Shown: piece by piece, positions 1 to 12,347 of the stretch
How the letters are laid out: each line of letters opens with the position of its first letter
How positions within the stretch are numbered: the first letter of the stretch is position 1
DNA from: Paralvinella palmiformis
Taxonomy: Eukaryota > Annelida > Polychaeta > Terebellida > Alvinellidae
Assembly (NCBI GenBank): GCA_025642065.1
Contig: JAODUP010000105.1
Location: 560,001-624,000 of the forward strand
Direction of reading: 5' to 3'
Length of the DNA stretch: 64,000 nt
The notes under the pieces: generated by a model
Told to the model about the DNA's origin: nothing
Database searches by the model: none
What the model saw: the letters and a program-made list of their open reading frames with translations, nothing else
Program-made: the position numbers and the translations under genes

Positions 1-763
1 CCTGAGATGAAACGAAATCCCGAAAGCTCTTGAGTAATGGCTGCGCGGAACGGCCCCAAGCGAGCGCATACCGCGCATATCGGGATCTTTCGTTCGGCGT
101 CGTAAGTCGGCGCGGTCAGAGATCCGGAACAGACGCGTGTTATTCACGCCATGTGACCGGAAGTCCGGCAACCGGCCGCCCAACGGATCCGCGATCAGCT
201 ATGCTTTGAAGATGTGCCGCCTACCAGCGCCCCTAGCGGCGATCCCTGATTGTCTATGGCGCTTCACGCCGGTCGATGCCATCTATTCCTGGTCTGGTGA
301 CGGGGCTGTCCAGACTCACCGGACAACACCTTTCGTTTACTCCGCCCATCTGTGGGGGGGGGGTGCAGTGTGTGTGTTAAAGATGTTGTTAAATTTTCGT
401 AACACGATTTATGTGATCCGTGTAAACTACCGCCACAAACACGTGTTGTACTCGATGTATCATAAAGTATTTTTAGTTAGTTTCTGGAACTAACCAACAG
501 CTCTCAGATATGATTCGGTTAGAAGAAAAAAATGAAGGATTAATGTCAGAATGATAAAAATTAGCCCCCCCCCAACTCAGTACATAACACCAACATCGTG
601 ATAATCTAGTTAGAATAGCGTACACGTGGCTTGTTTACATATTCTCGTATTAAGGAGCGCCACTGAACGTCTGAAGACGCTACGTTGTGTGTATCGGTAA
701 GAAATATCACCTGATGAATCGTCCAGATTTTCTATTTACGATTCGTTATCTGTCAGTACCTTC

Positions 764-799
764 ACACACACACACACACACACACACACGCGCGCGCAC

Positions 800-830
<31 letters not shown>
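764..830. repeat. Compound microsatellite (CA)n(CG)n(GA)n(G)n
   Basis: Consecutive runs of CA, CG, GA and finally about ten G, all uninterrupted or nearly so. It lies in the presumed Wnt5 upstream intron or flank. Confidence 0.9.
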
Positions 831-1261
831 CTTATAATCTGATGATCCTAATCTGAGGAATCTTTCGTCGGTTTTCCGGACAGGATAAATGCTACGCTCG
901 TTCGCCGATCACGTGATGCCCGTTCGTGCGACTCTTGACACGCCATACATCACTAGCTGTCAGTGGCGCCGCCTAGCGCCGTTCCGGAGCGCGGTTTCAG
1001 TGGCCATAAATTTCTTCCGGAGATGGCGCGTCGTACATTTCCCGGCCATTATCTAAACGATGGCAGCTGTCAGCACCGAGTCCGGAAAACGCGCTAAATA
1101 GGAAATAGTTACCAGGCGAGATCCAGAAACTGTACAAACTGAACATAACTCCTTTTATCACTCACACTTTTAGCACCTGAAACCCCGTATCTAGTGTTGT
1201 TGTTTTATGAAATGAAAAAAAAAAAAATAGGAAAAAGCTTCGAAGCTTATGTGATCGGATA

Positions 1262-1402
1262 AGCTGCTGCCGTAACGCAATTGATAGTGCGCTAAAGTGC
1301 AGACTTCAAGTTACGGGTTCCAATCCTGGTTTTACCCGCGTCTGTGGGATGTTTCATTTCAAGATATCATTTCTCTATGGAGTTTCCTCTAAAGGAAGCT
1401 GC
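1262..1402 (+). repeat. tRNA-derived SINE, family D
   Basis: A tRNA-like head has an A-box-like AACGCAATTGATAGTGCGC and a B-box-like GGGTTCCAATCCTGG. It is followed by TTACCCGCGTCTGTGGGATG, a body segment also found near 2993 and, reversed, near 14025 and 18965. The head does not fold as a complete tRNA gene by eye, and the shared body argues for a SINE. Confidence 0.6.
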
Positions 1403-1678
1403 TAAAATAACGTTAAATAAATTACTCAGTAACTCGTTGTATGTATATTAATAGAGAGAGAGAGAGAGAGTATATAGATGTGTGTGTGTGTGTGTGTGTG
1501 TTGTCACACAGTGTGTGTGTACTATTTACCAGTATGTGTATTTTACATATTACAAAATTACACGCGCGCGCACACGTACACATTACTAAACATATGCACA
1601 CATTCACACCTACCGAAAGTACAATTCTATCGCAGCAAGTAATGTGTTATTAACACCTAAACGTTGACGTCATTTCAG

Positions 1679-1941
1679 GAATCTCGGCGTACAAGGCTTG
1701 GACTTATGGAACAATCAACATCTCTATATCCTCGGTATGCATCAGCCGCTCTGTTCCCAGGTAAATGGCCTGTCGCTGGGTCAGACGAGATTCTGTCAGA
1801 TTCATCAGGATCACATGGCGCACGTCAGTCGTGGAGCCGAACTCGGCATTAAGGAGTGTCAGTGGCAGTTCCGGACGAGGAGATGGAATTGTTCGACGGT
1901 AGCCGATGACTCGTCGGTGTTCGGTCCCGTTATTGAGATAG
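1679..1941 (+). CDS. Wnt5: Wnt5 coding exon with first conserved cysteines
   Basis: The acceptor is catttcag ending at 1678 and the donor is GTAAGT at 1942. The exon has one base of a split codon, 87 codons and one base (phase 1 out). It encodes [22 protein letters not shown] and RRWNCST; the NCS in the last block is a possible N-glycosylation sequon. It begins upstream of the first Wnt cysteine, so only the signal peptide and a short N-terminal stretch precede it. Confidence 0.93.
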
Positions 1942-4311
1942 GTAAGTTAATGTGCTGTTTTTGTTTTGGAACTCATCTTGTAAGAGTGGTCTAACGGTAG
2001 CGCGTTGGGCCACATATTATTACCACCCGTGTTCGAATCTTGGCGTGGGCATATATCTGAAGGTTGTTTCATATTTGACTTTGCTTAATTACTTTTGGTG
2101 TTTTTCTCGGCCCATTTAGTCTACCGTATGGACAAAAGTGGCCATAAAACATCAATTGTCATCTTGTAAGATGTTTCTGCTATTTTATATGACTATAACG
2201 GGACTTTCCCTTGGAGAATCAGACGGAGTGAGGGGGGGGGGGTAGTTGAGAGGAAGAGGTCATTCCGAAACTAGTAAAAACTAGACGATTTGGTAATAAA
2301 GTAATGGGTATAAAACAGTATAAACACACGTGCGCGCGCGCACTGACACACAATCACGCGCGCGTTCACACACACAAACGCACATCCTAGTTATACTACA
2401 TAAACCAAATAAATCGACCAAGATCCTTCCATTCTACATACCTAGACTCTAAATATTCCTATTTTTCGGTTGATCCCTTAGCCTCATGTTATAGCTTAGA
2501 GCAGATCGCGTATCATTGAGTACTAAATATCTATGAGGTACAAATCCAGAGGCGCGGGGGGGGGGAGGGAGAAGGGGAGGTAGAGCAGTTAAGAGAGAAT
2601 GATCCCCATGGAATACAAATGCACTTAAACAGAAATTCAGACGGAATAAGATTGACATAATAACCGAGTTTTTAGCTCCAAAACGTACAATGATACTAAT
2701 AAACGGGTTGAAACGTTGTGTAAAATTAAACAAATAATTTCAGTGTCTTTCTTCCCAATCAGAGAAGTTGGTTGAATGTAAATGTTTATTATTTGAATAT
2801 CTTAATATGTTTTTATACACACCTTATTTCGGCCATCACTGTACAGCGCATATCAGTTACTCCTGCTAGTAAGGGAGCATTAATATATTATTATTATTAT
2901 TATTATTATTATTTGCTCAATGATCAGCGTTAAGTCTAAACATTGTCTCCAGAGAAGATTGTGGGTTCGAATATGGCTTATAGCTGTGATTGTGGGATGT
3001 TTCTCTAAAGAGTGGCCTCTCGGCTATATGTCCCAGGTGTGAGTCGAGAACCGAAGCTAAACCAATCAATCGATCGATCAATCGACTGCAACAACCTTAA
3101 TATAATACCCCAACAACAAACCCACTTCCTTACAGTAGATTAGTGTCAGGCTGAAGCTCCATCATCACAACTATCTCTCGTCTGTTCTCGTTTATTGCTG
3201 CTAGTGAGAGAGAGAGAGAGAGAAAAACACATCGGCGAATATTCTTCAAACTTTCATGCTCGTTGTTCAGCGAAGCGAGCGAACGAACTCAGAATCATCG
3301 TCATCAGCTCGTTTTACGATTGGCCGACCTTATCGTGTCGGAGGTCATCGCCTGACATATTTTCCTCTTTGTCCCCGTGACCTCCCGCCGAGTTCCGATG
3401 AATCGCCCGAGCGGCAGCTCGGCGGCCGCTCAGTTCGCTAGCAGCATCACGACCAACGGCGAACCCGAGAAAGAGGTATCCTCAACGCGTCGTCGTGTTA
3501 TGGCAAACAATCACGGAGAGATGGAGAGAGAAAGAAAGAGAGAGAGAGAGATGTATAGACGTATAGACGTTTTTAACGGTTCCGTACAATAAAAGGTGGA
3601 CTTATCAACATCGGTCGTCAAGTTTGAAGTCTTAACGAGGTACTTTTATAATAGCTCTTCCGAGACTTAAAGAATACCTGATAGAAACAGACACGAACCC
3701 GTACTATAATTAATAACGAGACGGCCGAGGGTTTATTGGTCACTGACAAAACGTGTGTTAAAAAAACCCCACCAAGAACGGGGGAGGGGGGTCTCTTAGG
3801 GTTTTTTGTACTGAATTAGAAAAATGAGAGGATTAGCGCGAAGCGTTTTACTTACTGATGGACGAAACATCCAATAAAGGCAGAGATCGAGATTATTTAA
3901 GTGTAAATTGTGTGGTGGTATGTCAGCCAGAATATGTTTTAGTTATGTTGGGCAATGAACGCTGATTAAGACTATATATAATTATTAATAGTATTATTAT
4001 TATTGCATTACCATAAGTACTCTATGATAACTCCCAACATCCATGCTATTTATCTAGACGGTTGAATTAAAACACGTTCGTTGTGAATCTAAATCAGCAA
4101 AAAGACAAGATAATTAAAAATGTAGCGATCTTCACTTGTAGAATGAATACCTTTACCCTCGGGTCGTCATACTTAAAGCGATGTTTTAACAGAATGTCAA
4201 CCTGAAAAGTCTTATTCATATTTGTTATAATAGTTGTTGAGTTAACGACAAATTCACAATTGATATGGATTTATAACTTTTACACAAAAGAAACATCAAT
4301 CAATTGCGTAT

Positions 4312-4343
<32 letters not shown>

Positions 4344-6613
4344 CGACTGTTACCATTATTATTATTACTATCAGAATCCCATGTATTGTTTCAAATCTTG
4401 CTGAAGCCTATATAGTGTGGGATGTATTATTCATCATATCTTTTCCCTAGGTAATAGCCTCTCGCTCGGCCTTATGTCCAGATATTAGGGGTCATTGATG
4501 ATGGATTCGCGTATTAATTTCTCTATCCCAGGGATCAATGTCGAACAAAACTAAAACCATTTCCGATGCCCTCGCAACGCCACCTGTGTGAGTGCGTGGC
4601 TTCAGGATCTCGTCTAACAGGTTCTCAAATGGGGCTCGAGTTAATTTAAAATGATTTAGAAGACGTACTTGAGATTACGGCGTTAAATATAAACATCCAG
4701 AAGTAGAAAGGTTTCTACTTCTCCTGGAACCATCGTTGCAAATATCATTGGACGTTACTGACTTACAAATCCACGATGAATAAATATTTCCTCATTTCCG
4801 TGCGCTTACAATCTAGACTCCCGATTCCTTATGGATAAAGCACCCCCCCCCCTTTCGTCCGTCCATCCTTGTTTGTATATATTGTTTATTTGAATGTAGG
4901 TCACAGGTGTTGACGCCATTCCGTAAGGGTTAACAAGGATGTTCTATCCACTAAATGGGGGTTAAAGGTTTTTTAATAGTTTCATTCCACTCTGAAAAAT
5001 ACAATTCCTAATTATAAACATGAAAGTAGGACTAATTGCAGACATTTTGATTGTGTCAGCTTATTGGAAGTTTACCATTGTGACGTTATTAAATACTAAC
5101 TAATGACATTCCAAATTATGTTTTGATTGCGCATACCCGAATTCGGGCACGTGACAGTAAGGTCAGTGATCCGTGTAAACACAGAATATCACACAAAAAC
5201 ATTTAATATACGTATTACTTACGAGATATGACCGATAGAGTGCTAATCTTGTCAATAAAACTTATTCTAACACAAAAAACCTGCTTTAATATGAATTCTA
5301 AAACGATTATCTTTTACGACTCATATTGATGTGTTTACATTTTATGGAGATACCCTGGTTAGTTTTAATCAGTAGGTTTATTTTATTCTCAGCCTACATG
5401 CCACAGATGTTGAAGGGTTTGCTTAAAATATAAATATATGAATAATGTCTTCCATTTAAGTGGATTTGTTTGTTTGTTTGTTTGTTTGTGACATCAGCAA
5501 TGACCCAGTTGTCATTATAGATTGTTCTTAACTATTTTGTGAGTAAAACAAATCGATGATTGTTTGATATTGTTGATAAAATTGAACATTTTCTCGGTAT
5601 CAACTGATTCACTGCCAGTGAGGGACTTAACAGATTTCAACAAATATTCGCTCTAAATCAGTGAAGAATTGTGTTATATAAATATATTGCGATTACACGT
5701 GAAAAAACATGCATCTGTCAAACCCAAAGATATGGTGGGAGTATACAAAATTCTTTGCTTTAAAATTGGTTTAATTAATTTTTGGGACTAATTTAATATT
5801 TGATCTTGTACTCAATTTTCTTAATCTGATTCAAAGTTTATAGTCTACCTGACATGAGAATAATCTTAACATAACATTTCTAATCGGCTTATCTGTTTGG
5901 GTCACAGTCACGATTTGGTATTAGACCAAATTTTTTTTTGCTTTTGGCTTATTATTTGAAATAAATTATAACCTTATGCCAAGAATCTTTGGTTAATTGA
6001 CGACGTACATTCATCGAAACACAAAAAAAGGATCAATAGAATTTTCCATTATGTGGCAACTCAGTGACTCATTGGGGAAAAATTAATGGATCCTGAACAA
6101 TTTGTAATTAATCCGATAAATCTACCCGCAGTTAAAAAGAGGAGATACTCCCGCCATGTGCCTCTTTCCCATGTACTCATCGTTTGCCTGTATGTGCATA
6201 TGGAGTCTGCAAGCAGCACACACGCGGACCTGCCGGGGGGGGGGGGATGTTGGTGTCTAACTGTCCATTTCTCGGTTTGCCACATCTGCTGACGGGCTGA
6301 TGTACAAAGTACGTCACGCCGGCAGCTCTGGAACCTGTATGGGAGTACTCGCGAGTACCGCGACTACAGGTTAGTAGATGACGAGAACTGTTATGTGGAT
6401 CATAACAGTGACTCGATGATCAAGTACGCAACATCTCGCAACATCACGAACTCGGATCCATCCTGATCCATCCCCATCGGATCCATCCTGATTTCATGTC
6501 ATGGTGATATCATAGTTGGTTTTATCCCAGAACCGTTACGCGACTTCTTTAAGCTACTTCGTATCTGAAATATATTCATTCTTTCCGTATTCAGCCAAAT
6601 TGTTATTCACATA

Positions 6614-6689
<76 letters not shown>

Positions 6690-9600
6690 ATTAATTATAA
6701 TTATAATAACAATATTAAACTTAACAAAAAAAGTCTTGTTTCATCTTTGATTTCACTTCATCACCTTTGGAGGTCGCTCGGCCCATTTAACCTACGATGT
6801 GCACAAAATGGCTGTAAAACACCAATCATCTTCACCATCATCATCATCATCTCACCAACTATCAACCGACTGTTTATCGATAATGATGTCAGATGATAAC
6901 ATAACTGTATATCTCCCTAACTTGTAATTTGATCTATAAAATGGCTCTTAGCAAAACCAAACCAAACGGGAACAACAACAACAACTTCCATGGCTAATTT
7001 AGTGATTTTCGGAAACAAGCCAATATCTTCCTCTGGTTATAGGCTTACTAGTAACTCTTGTAAACAACAACAACAACAACAAAAGTAACAACCACGACAC
7101 ATGTTAACCTATTCACCGAACAAGAGCTACCAACTTCCGGTAGCCCATTAGAAGCTCCCGAGTATCCGTTGCGACTGCGCATGCCCGTCTGGTCATGTGC
7201 CATTGGCGGCCCGCTCCCACTGGCGACCTCTGGCGTCCGGCGCCGATGCCGGGTTCGAACGAAAACAAGCAAAACTACGATGGCTGGAAGCGAAATTCAC
7301 ACACACAGACACACATACACAGACACACACACTGACACACACACACACACACACACAGTAGCTTCATAGCTTTACCACCACCAACAACGTGTTATTACAA
7401 TCTCCGTGGTCGGCCATGTTTCTGATGGCTGGGGAGTGTTTATTATTTTCGAGCCAAAGCTAGTCGCTGCCCTCGCTGATGGCCGGCCGCTAGCTGTCGC
7501 CAGAGGGCTACTCGATGACCTTGGCTGACCTTGGTGTGTTTTGTTAACAAAATTCTCCGCTTGCCTCATTAACACCCGCAGCACAATGGACGTCCAGAGA
7601 GGGGGAGTGAATATCTTTGTTATGTCGCCAATGAAGGGTGGGTCGGATTGTGAAAATGTTGTTTATAGACGAGAAGACTGTGTTTAGCTTTTTTTGTGTT
7701 CGTTTGTTGGCCGAAAACTTTACGGGAAGAGAGAGATAAACTGGAGTGGAGTGGTGATGAGTTTATACGATGACGAATAGGAGGGTTGAGTGGACCATCA
7801 GTGGACCATCAGTAGTTTGAGTTGATTCTGACATGTAGATCGTATCTGGCTAACATCCAGGAATATTTGCGCTGAGTCGTGTTCAAGTACAAAAACACTG
7901 AGGGAGCAGGGGGTATTTATAGATAAGTTACAAGTGTGTCGAGTTACAATACGTAATATTGGTATTTAAATTGTTTTAGTTTCTAGAGATCAGAAAAGTC
8001 GACAAAATAAGAGCAAATTTGATCAGATTAATGGAATTAGTTTGTGGTCAGAAGTAATTACTTCGAGTAGAGTCCACTTCTGAGGCGACGACTAATCTAG
8101 ACGTTACACATACATACAAACAGCATTTTAGTTTATATATAGATATAGAGCTAAACGGAAGTTTGCTTATTGTGCTTTCTACCTATAATTACCAATATTG
8201 TGGAATTACATAATGCTGTTTTTATTTTGGCAACATAGTGGCCCTACCCTATATTTACAATTTATAATTTAAAATTATCTTATTAAAGACAGGTTGAAAT
8301 GTCGTGCAGCAATATTAGGTCTGTACACAAGTATGGAGTACGGACAGTTGCTCACCGGACAGTTGCTCACCAGTGAATTTTTAATAAGAAAAAGTGAATT
8401 TGTAATAACAAAATTAAATTATATTTTATTCAGAAATATATTTCTTAGTATCCTATTACCTATATAATTATTTGGATGGATATTACCAATTATTAGGGGA
8501 TTAAAGTTCAGCGTGATAAGTATTATATAATATTCATTATAAATATTCACTGGTGAGCAAGTGTCCACTTTTTCATTTGCTTGGTGAGCAAGTGTTCGGG
8601 TGAGCAACTGTCCGGTGAGCAACTGTCCTACAGCCCACAAGTATAGTTCCCGACGTATAGTACCGTTCAGAACTCTTTCATTTTCTGACAGTTTGTGCCC
8701 TTTATATTATTTCTGAGTGGTACTTTTCATCAGAGGTCGGTATTCCTCGTCAAATTGGTGGACCAATCAGGAAATAGCTACCCTGTAAAATCCCATTTCG
8801 TAATAACGGTCATCGGGAGCAGTGATTTATATTGATTTATTCAATCAAAATCCTCTTTGGTTGCTGTTCAGCTTCTGATATAATATTAGATGCTAATCAA
8901 ATACTTTTATTATCTGTTATTGAATTAGTTAGTTATGACTGAAAACATTATCAAGAGTGAACTGCTTGTGAGAAAATAATGACTCCCCTTTGAGTGCGAA
9001 ATTGCGGGCAGGATTTATAATTCGCCGAAATATTGGGTTGTTTCATGGTCCCTTCTTAAAACTTGCAGGTGAACTCAAATACACTTTTCTAACTGTGGCC
9101 TATCAAATGGTACATACAATTATTATCTCTCAGACGAAAACATTTGAAATATACACGGCTAATTCGTATTTTCAAACTGATATTGGTATCACTGTCAAAT
9201 ATAATATTTTAACTCATTTGTCACGTATTTATGACAGACATCAAGATATTCTGGAAAGAAGACATTTAGTCAGATTAACGTGTAGAAATTAATCACATAG
9301 AAAATATACTAATACTAACTTTTGTTGGTATAGATGAAAATAGTTCAGCTTGATTGTTGTCGTGCGTGCCAAACGTTAGCTAGTCTCTGATTGGTCAGTT
9401 CTGAAGTTGCTTCGGCAATATTCGCAATGGAAAGGATCATTGCATGGAAAGTTACTATACACAGTTTTACGGTGATTCTCACCACGGGTGCGAGTGTAGG
9501 TGCGTTGGACAACGCCCGTCACTGTGGGCCCCCATGACGCTTCTACATATTCAAAGGAAAGGAAGCGGACCGACTGCTAAGAAAATTATTCAAACTCTGT

Positions 9601-11212
9601 TCTCTTCTCAAATGGTGCCCTAGTCCGTTTGTCGGTTGAAGGGTTCGAAATTTATTTTGCACTCCATCGGTGGGTGATCATTGACGTATTTCAATGACAA
9701 CCCTTCCATTTATTAGATATATTTTGAAAAAACGCGCACGCACGCACACACGCACGCACACACGCACGCACACACATGTTAATGACGTCAGCAAACAACT
9801 CCGCTCTGAAAATGGGTTGAAACAATTATTCCTAATTAAAGGAATAGTTCACCCTCAGATAATATTGTTTCAAATATATAATGTTTATAAAATACCTGAA
9901 AATTCCCCAATAATAATCACGAACTATACCTGATGTAAGGAAATAATTCAAATTACTGGAGATCTAACATTACGTTTTCACCGGATGCCAGATTTGAAGG
10001 AGAGAAGGAGAAAAGTCAAGCGCTCTGACGTCATCTGAGGCGGTTAGGATCATCCAACATTCTCCAGACTGATTCAGGTCACAGTTGTTCTCACTTAGCT
10101 ATCTAGTATACTCGTAATATCTCAGCCATTTTGTGTAATATTGAACGATTTCAAAGTTTTTTGTCCGATTTTAGCTCGGAACAACATTTCAATAATATCG
10201 CGGAAATCAGTACCGTAAATCTTGGCCAAGTCACTAAGTAACAATATTAGATATAACAGACGTAATTTGACACGTTACATTAGGGACAAGATATTGTGGG
10301 TGTGGTCGTACATTTTCTTACATCAGGTAATTTTGGAAGTTGAGCAATAACCCATGTACATGATGTCGAATTTTGTTCTGCCCCAAATCTGCCATTCCGC
10401 CAAATACTACAAATACCATTTGTAAAAAAAGACCATTGTTTAAATACGCAGCAGAACAATCAGAATGTTGTGATACACATTTCATATCTGATTCAGCTAC
10501 AGTTCAAATCATCTTTACCCTGTAATGTTCCTTGTGGTTTATACTGGTATGGCTGTATGTCACCTGTAGTTTTTGTTCCAAAATTATTCTTGACTAACAC
10601 TTGTTTACCTCCTTTTAAACGGGTTATACAGACTTCCGGTCAAACTGCTTGTTTCAAGTGACGTCAGCATTCGATAGTTTCCGGTCTCTGTCTAGCCTCA
10701 AAATGGCGGCGCGTACAGATGAGTTATAATCGATTTATCAGCACTTTGAATTGAATTAATTAATATGGAGTTGACCGTGTTAACATTTTGACATCATTTA
10801 TCATATTTGTGAATATAGGTGTATTAGCCCTGATAATTTGAAATCCAGGTGAACTGTTCTTTTAAAGATGTCTTGGACGTTTCATGTTTGCTGCCAAGGA
10901 TTTGAAAATCTGCGTACACACAATTTAATTGTACATGTACTGTAATGTCATTTAGTATTTAATAATATAACAGTTCAATGGCTACATCTAGGACGTACTA
11001 ACGCGGAATTTCCGAATTTTCGTTAGGTTTTCTCCCCGCTTTTTCTTCAAAACTAGTGTTCCCGGGAGTATTGACGCAATAAATTGCTTTCATTCGCGAT
11101 TTTTACAAACATTTTCATGTTGCACACCGAGGAAGAGCGACAGGGTGACATATAAATGAGCTACGTAAAAAATCGCTTTAATATAAATAAACATTTCTTT
11201 TTCACCCATCTG

Positions 11213-11251
<39 letters not shown>

Positions 11252-12021
11252 ACTAAAAATACTGAATAAATGGATAAATAACAAACAAAAGATGATTTTA
11301 CAAAAATGTGGTTTGTTTATATTTTTATTTCTTCAGCCATAGACGAGAGACTGCTATGTAAATGGAATACTAATAATAATAATTATTTTTATTGTATGTC
11401 TTTCATTAAAGTATGTTCGATTAAATATACTTTATCCTTAGTTCATTCACAGTTCATACTTGTTGTTGGAAGGCCTTCGCGAGTACGCAAAGGGTTTGGG
11501 TACGACCATAAACGTTGTAATTTCTGCTAACGATAGTTATCATGCCAATTTCAGCCAGCAGAGAAGCGGCGTTTACGCACGCCATATCGGCAGCTGGCGT
11601 GGTCCATGCCATCAGCAGAGCATGTCGCGAGGGTCATCTCTCCACCTGCGGCTGTTCGAGAAAGAAACGGCCGAAAGGACTTCACAGAGATTGGCTGTGG
11701 GGAGGATGCGGCGATGACACCGACTACGGCTATCTATTCGCCCAGCGATTCGTCGACATCAGAGAGCGAGAGAAGAACCATCCGAGATACTCCAAGGAAT
11801 TGGGAAGGACCCTGATGAACCTCCATAACAACGAGGCTGGCCGAAGGGTAGGTTAATGATTATGATGCTAGGTTGTATAACCATATGGTTGATGGTATTG
11901 AAGATGGTTATGATGGTTGATGTTGATAATGACGCTATATTGATCGTCCCACACTATTCCCCGACTTTTATAGTCATCAGGACTATTTCCGCTTCTCAGA
12001 ATGTAAAATTTCAACATTTGT

Positions 12022-12060
<39 letters not shown>

Positions 12061-12297
12061 ACACAGTTCACGTTACCCACCCGGTAGTTCACGTTACCCA
12101 CCCGTCAGTACACGTTACCCACCCGTCAGTACACGCTACCCATACACACTGGACGGAGATCTGACAGAGAAAACAATGAAAGTGAGAGAGAATAAAAACT
12201 GACAAACGGAACTTTATCGTTTTGTACTCGGACAACCTACGACTAAACACCCCATAATGTTGTCTGTGGTCTGCTAGAACCCCCCCCCCCAGCCCAG

Positions 12298-12347
<50 letters not shown>

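Larger units (their letters stand above)
1..1678. other. Non-coding stretch left of the Wnt5 exon
   Basis: No coding exon is supported here. By phase and content this is intron or 5' flank of Wnt5. It holds a CA/CG/GA compound microsatellite ending in a G run (about 764-830), a SINE at 1262-1402, and (GA)n and (TG)n runs at 1453-1510. An ORF at 137-493 is AT/GC-skew noise with no recognisable motif. Confidence 0.6.
1942..11554 (+). other. Wnt5: Wnt5 intron between exons 1679 and 11555
   Basis: A 9.6-kb intron with GTAAGT donor and TTTCAG acceptor. I see no nested gene. It contains the SINE and TIR elements listed separately, microsatellites at 4316-4342 (TG), 6617-6684 (TC then TA), 7298-7357 (CA-rich), 9734-9777 (CA/CG) and 11216-11248 (TA), and G runs near 2231, 2556 and 6236. 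Other stretches look like unique AT-rich intron. Confidence 0.8.

Noticed and set aside
37..101. Possible Wnt5 first coding exon (MAARNGPKRAHTAHIGIFRS, donor GTAAGT at 102)
   Set aside because: The phase fits the exon at 1679, but the peptide has no hydrophobic signal sequence and the join would give Ser where the family has Trp. A chance fit is likely.
8990..9292. 100-aa plus-strand ORF
   Set aside because: No recognisable motif, non-ATG start, and intron context; an AT-rich chance ORF is the simplest reading.
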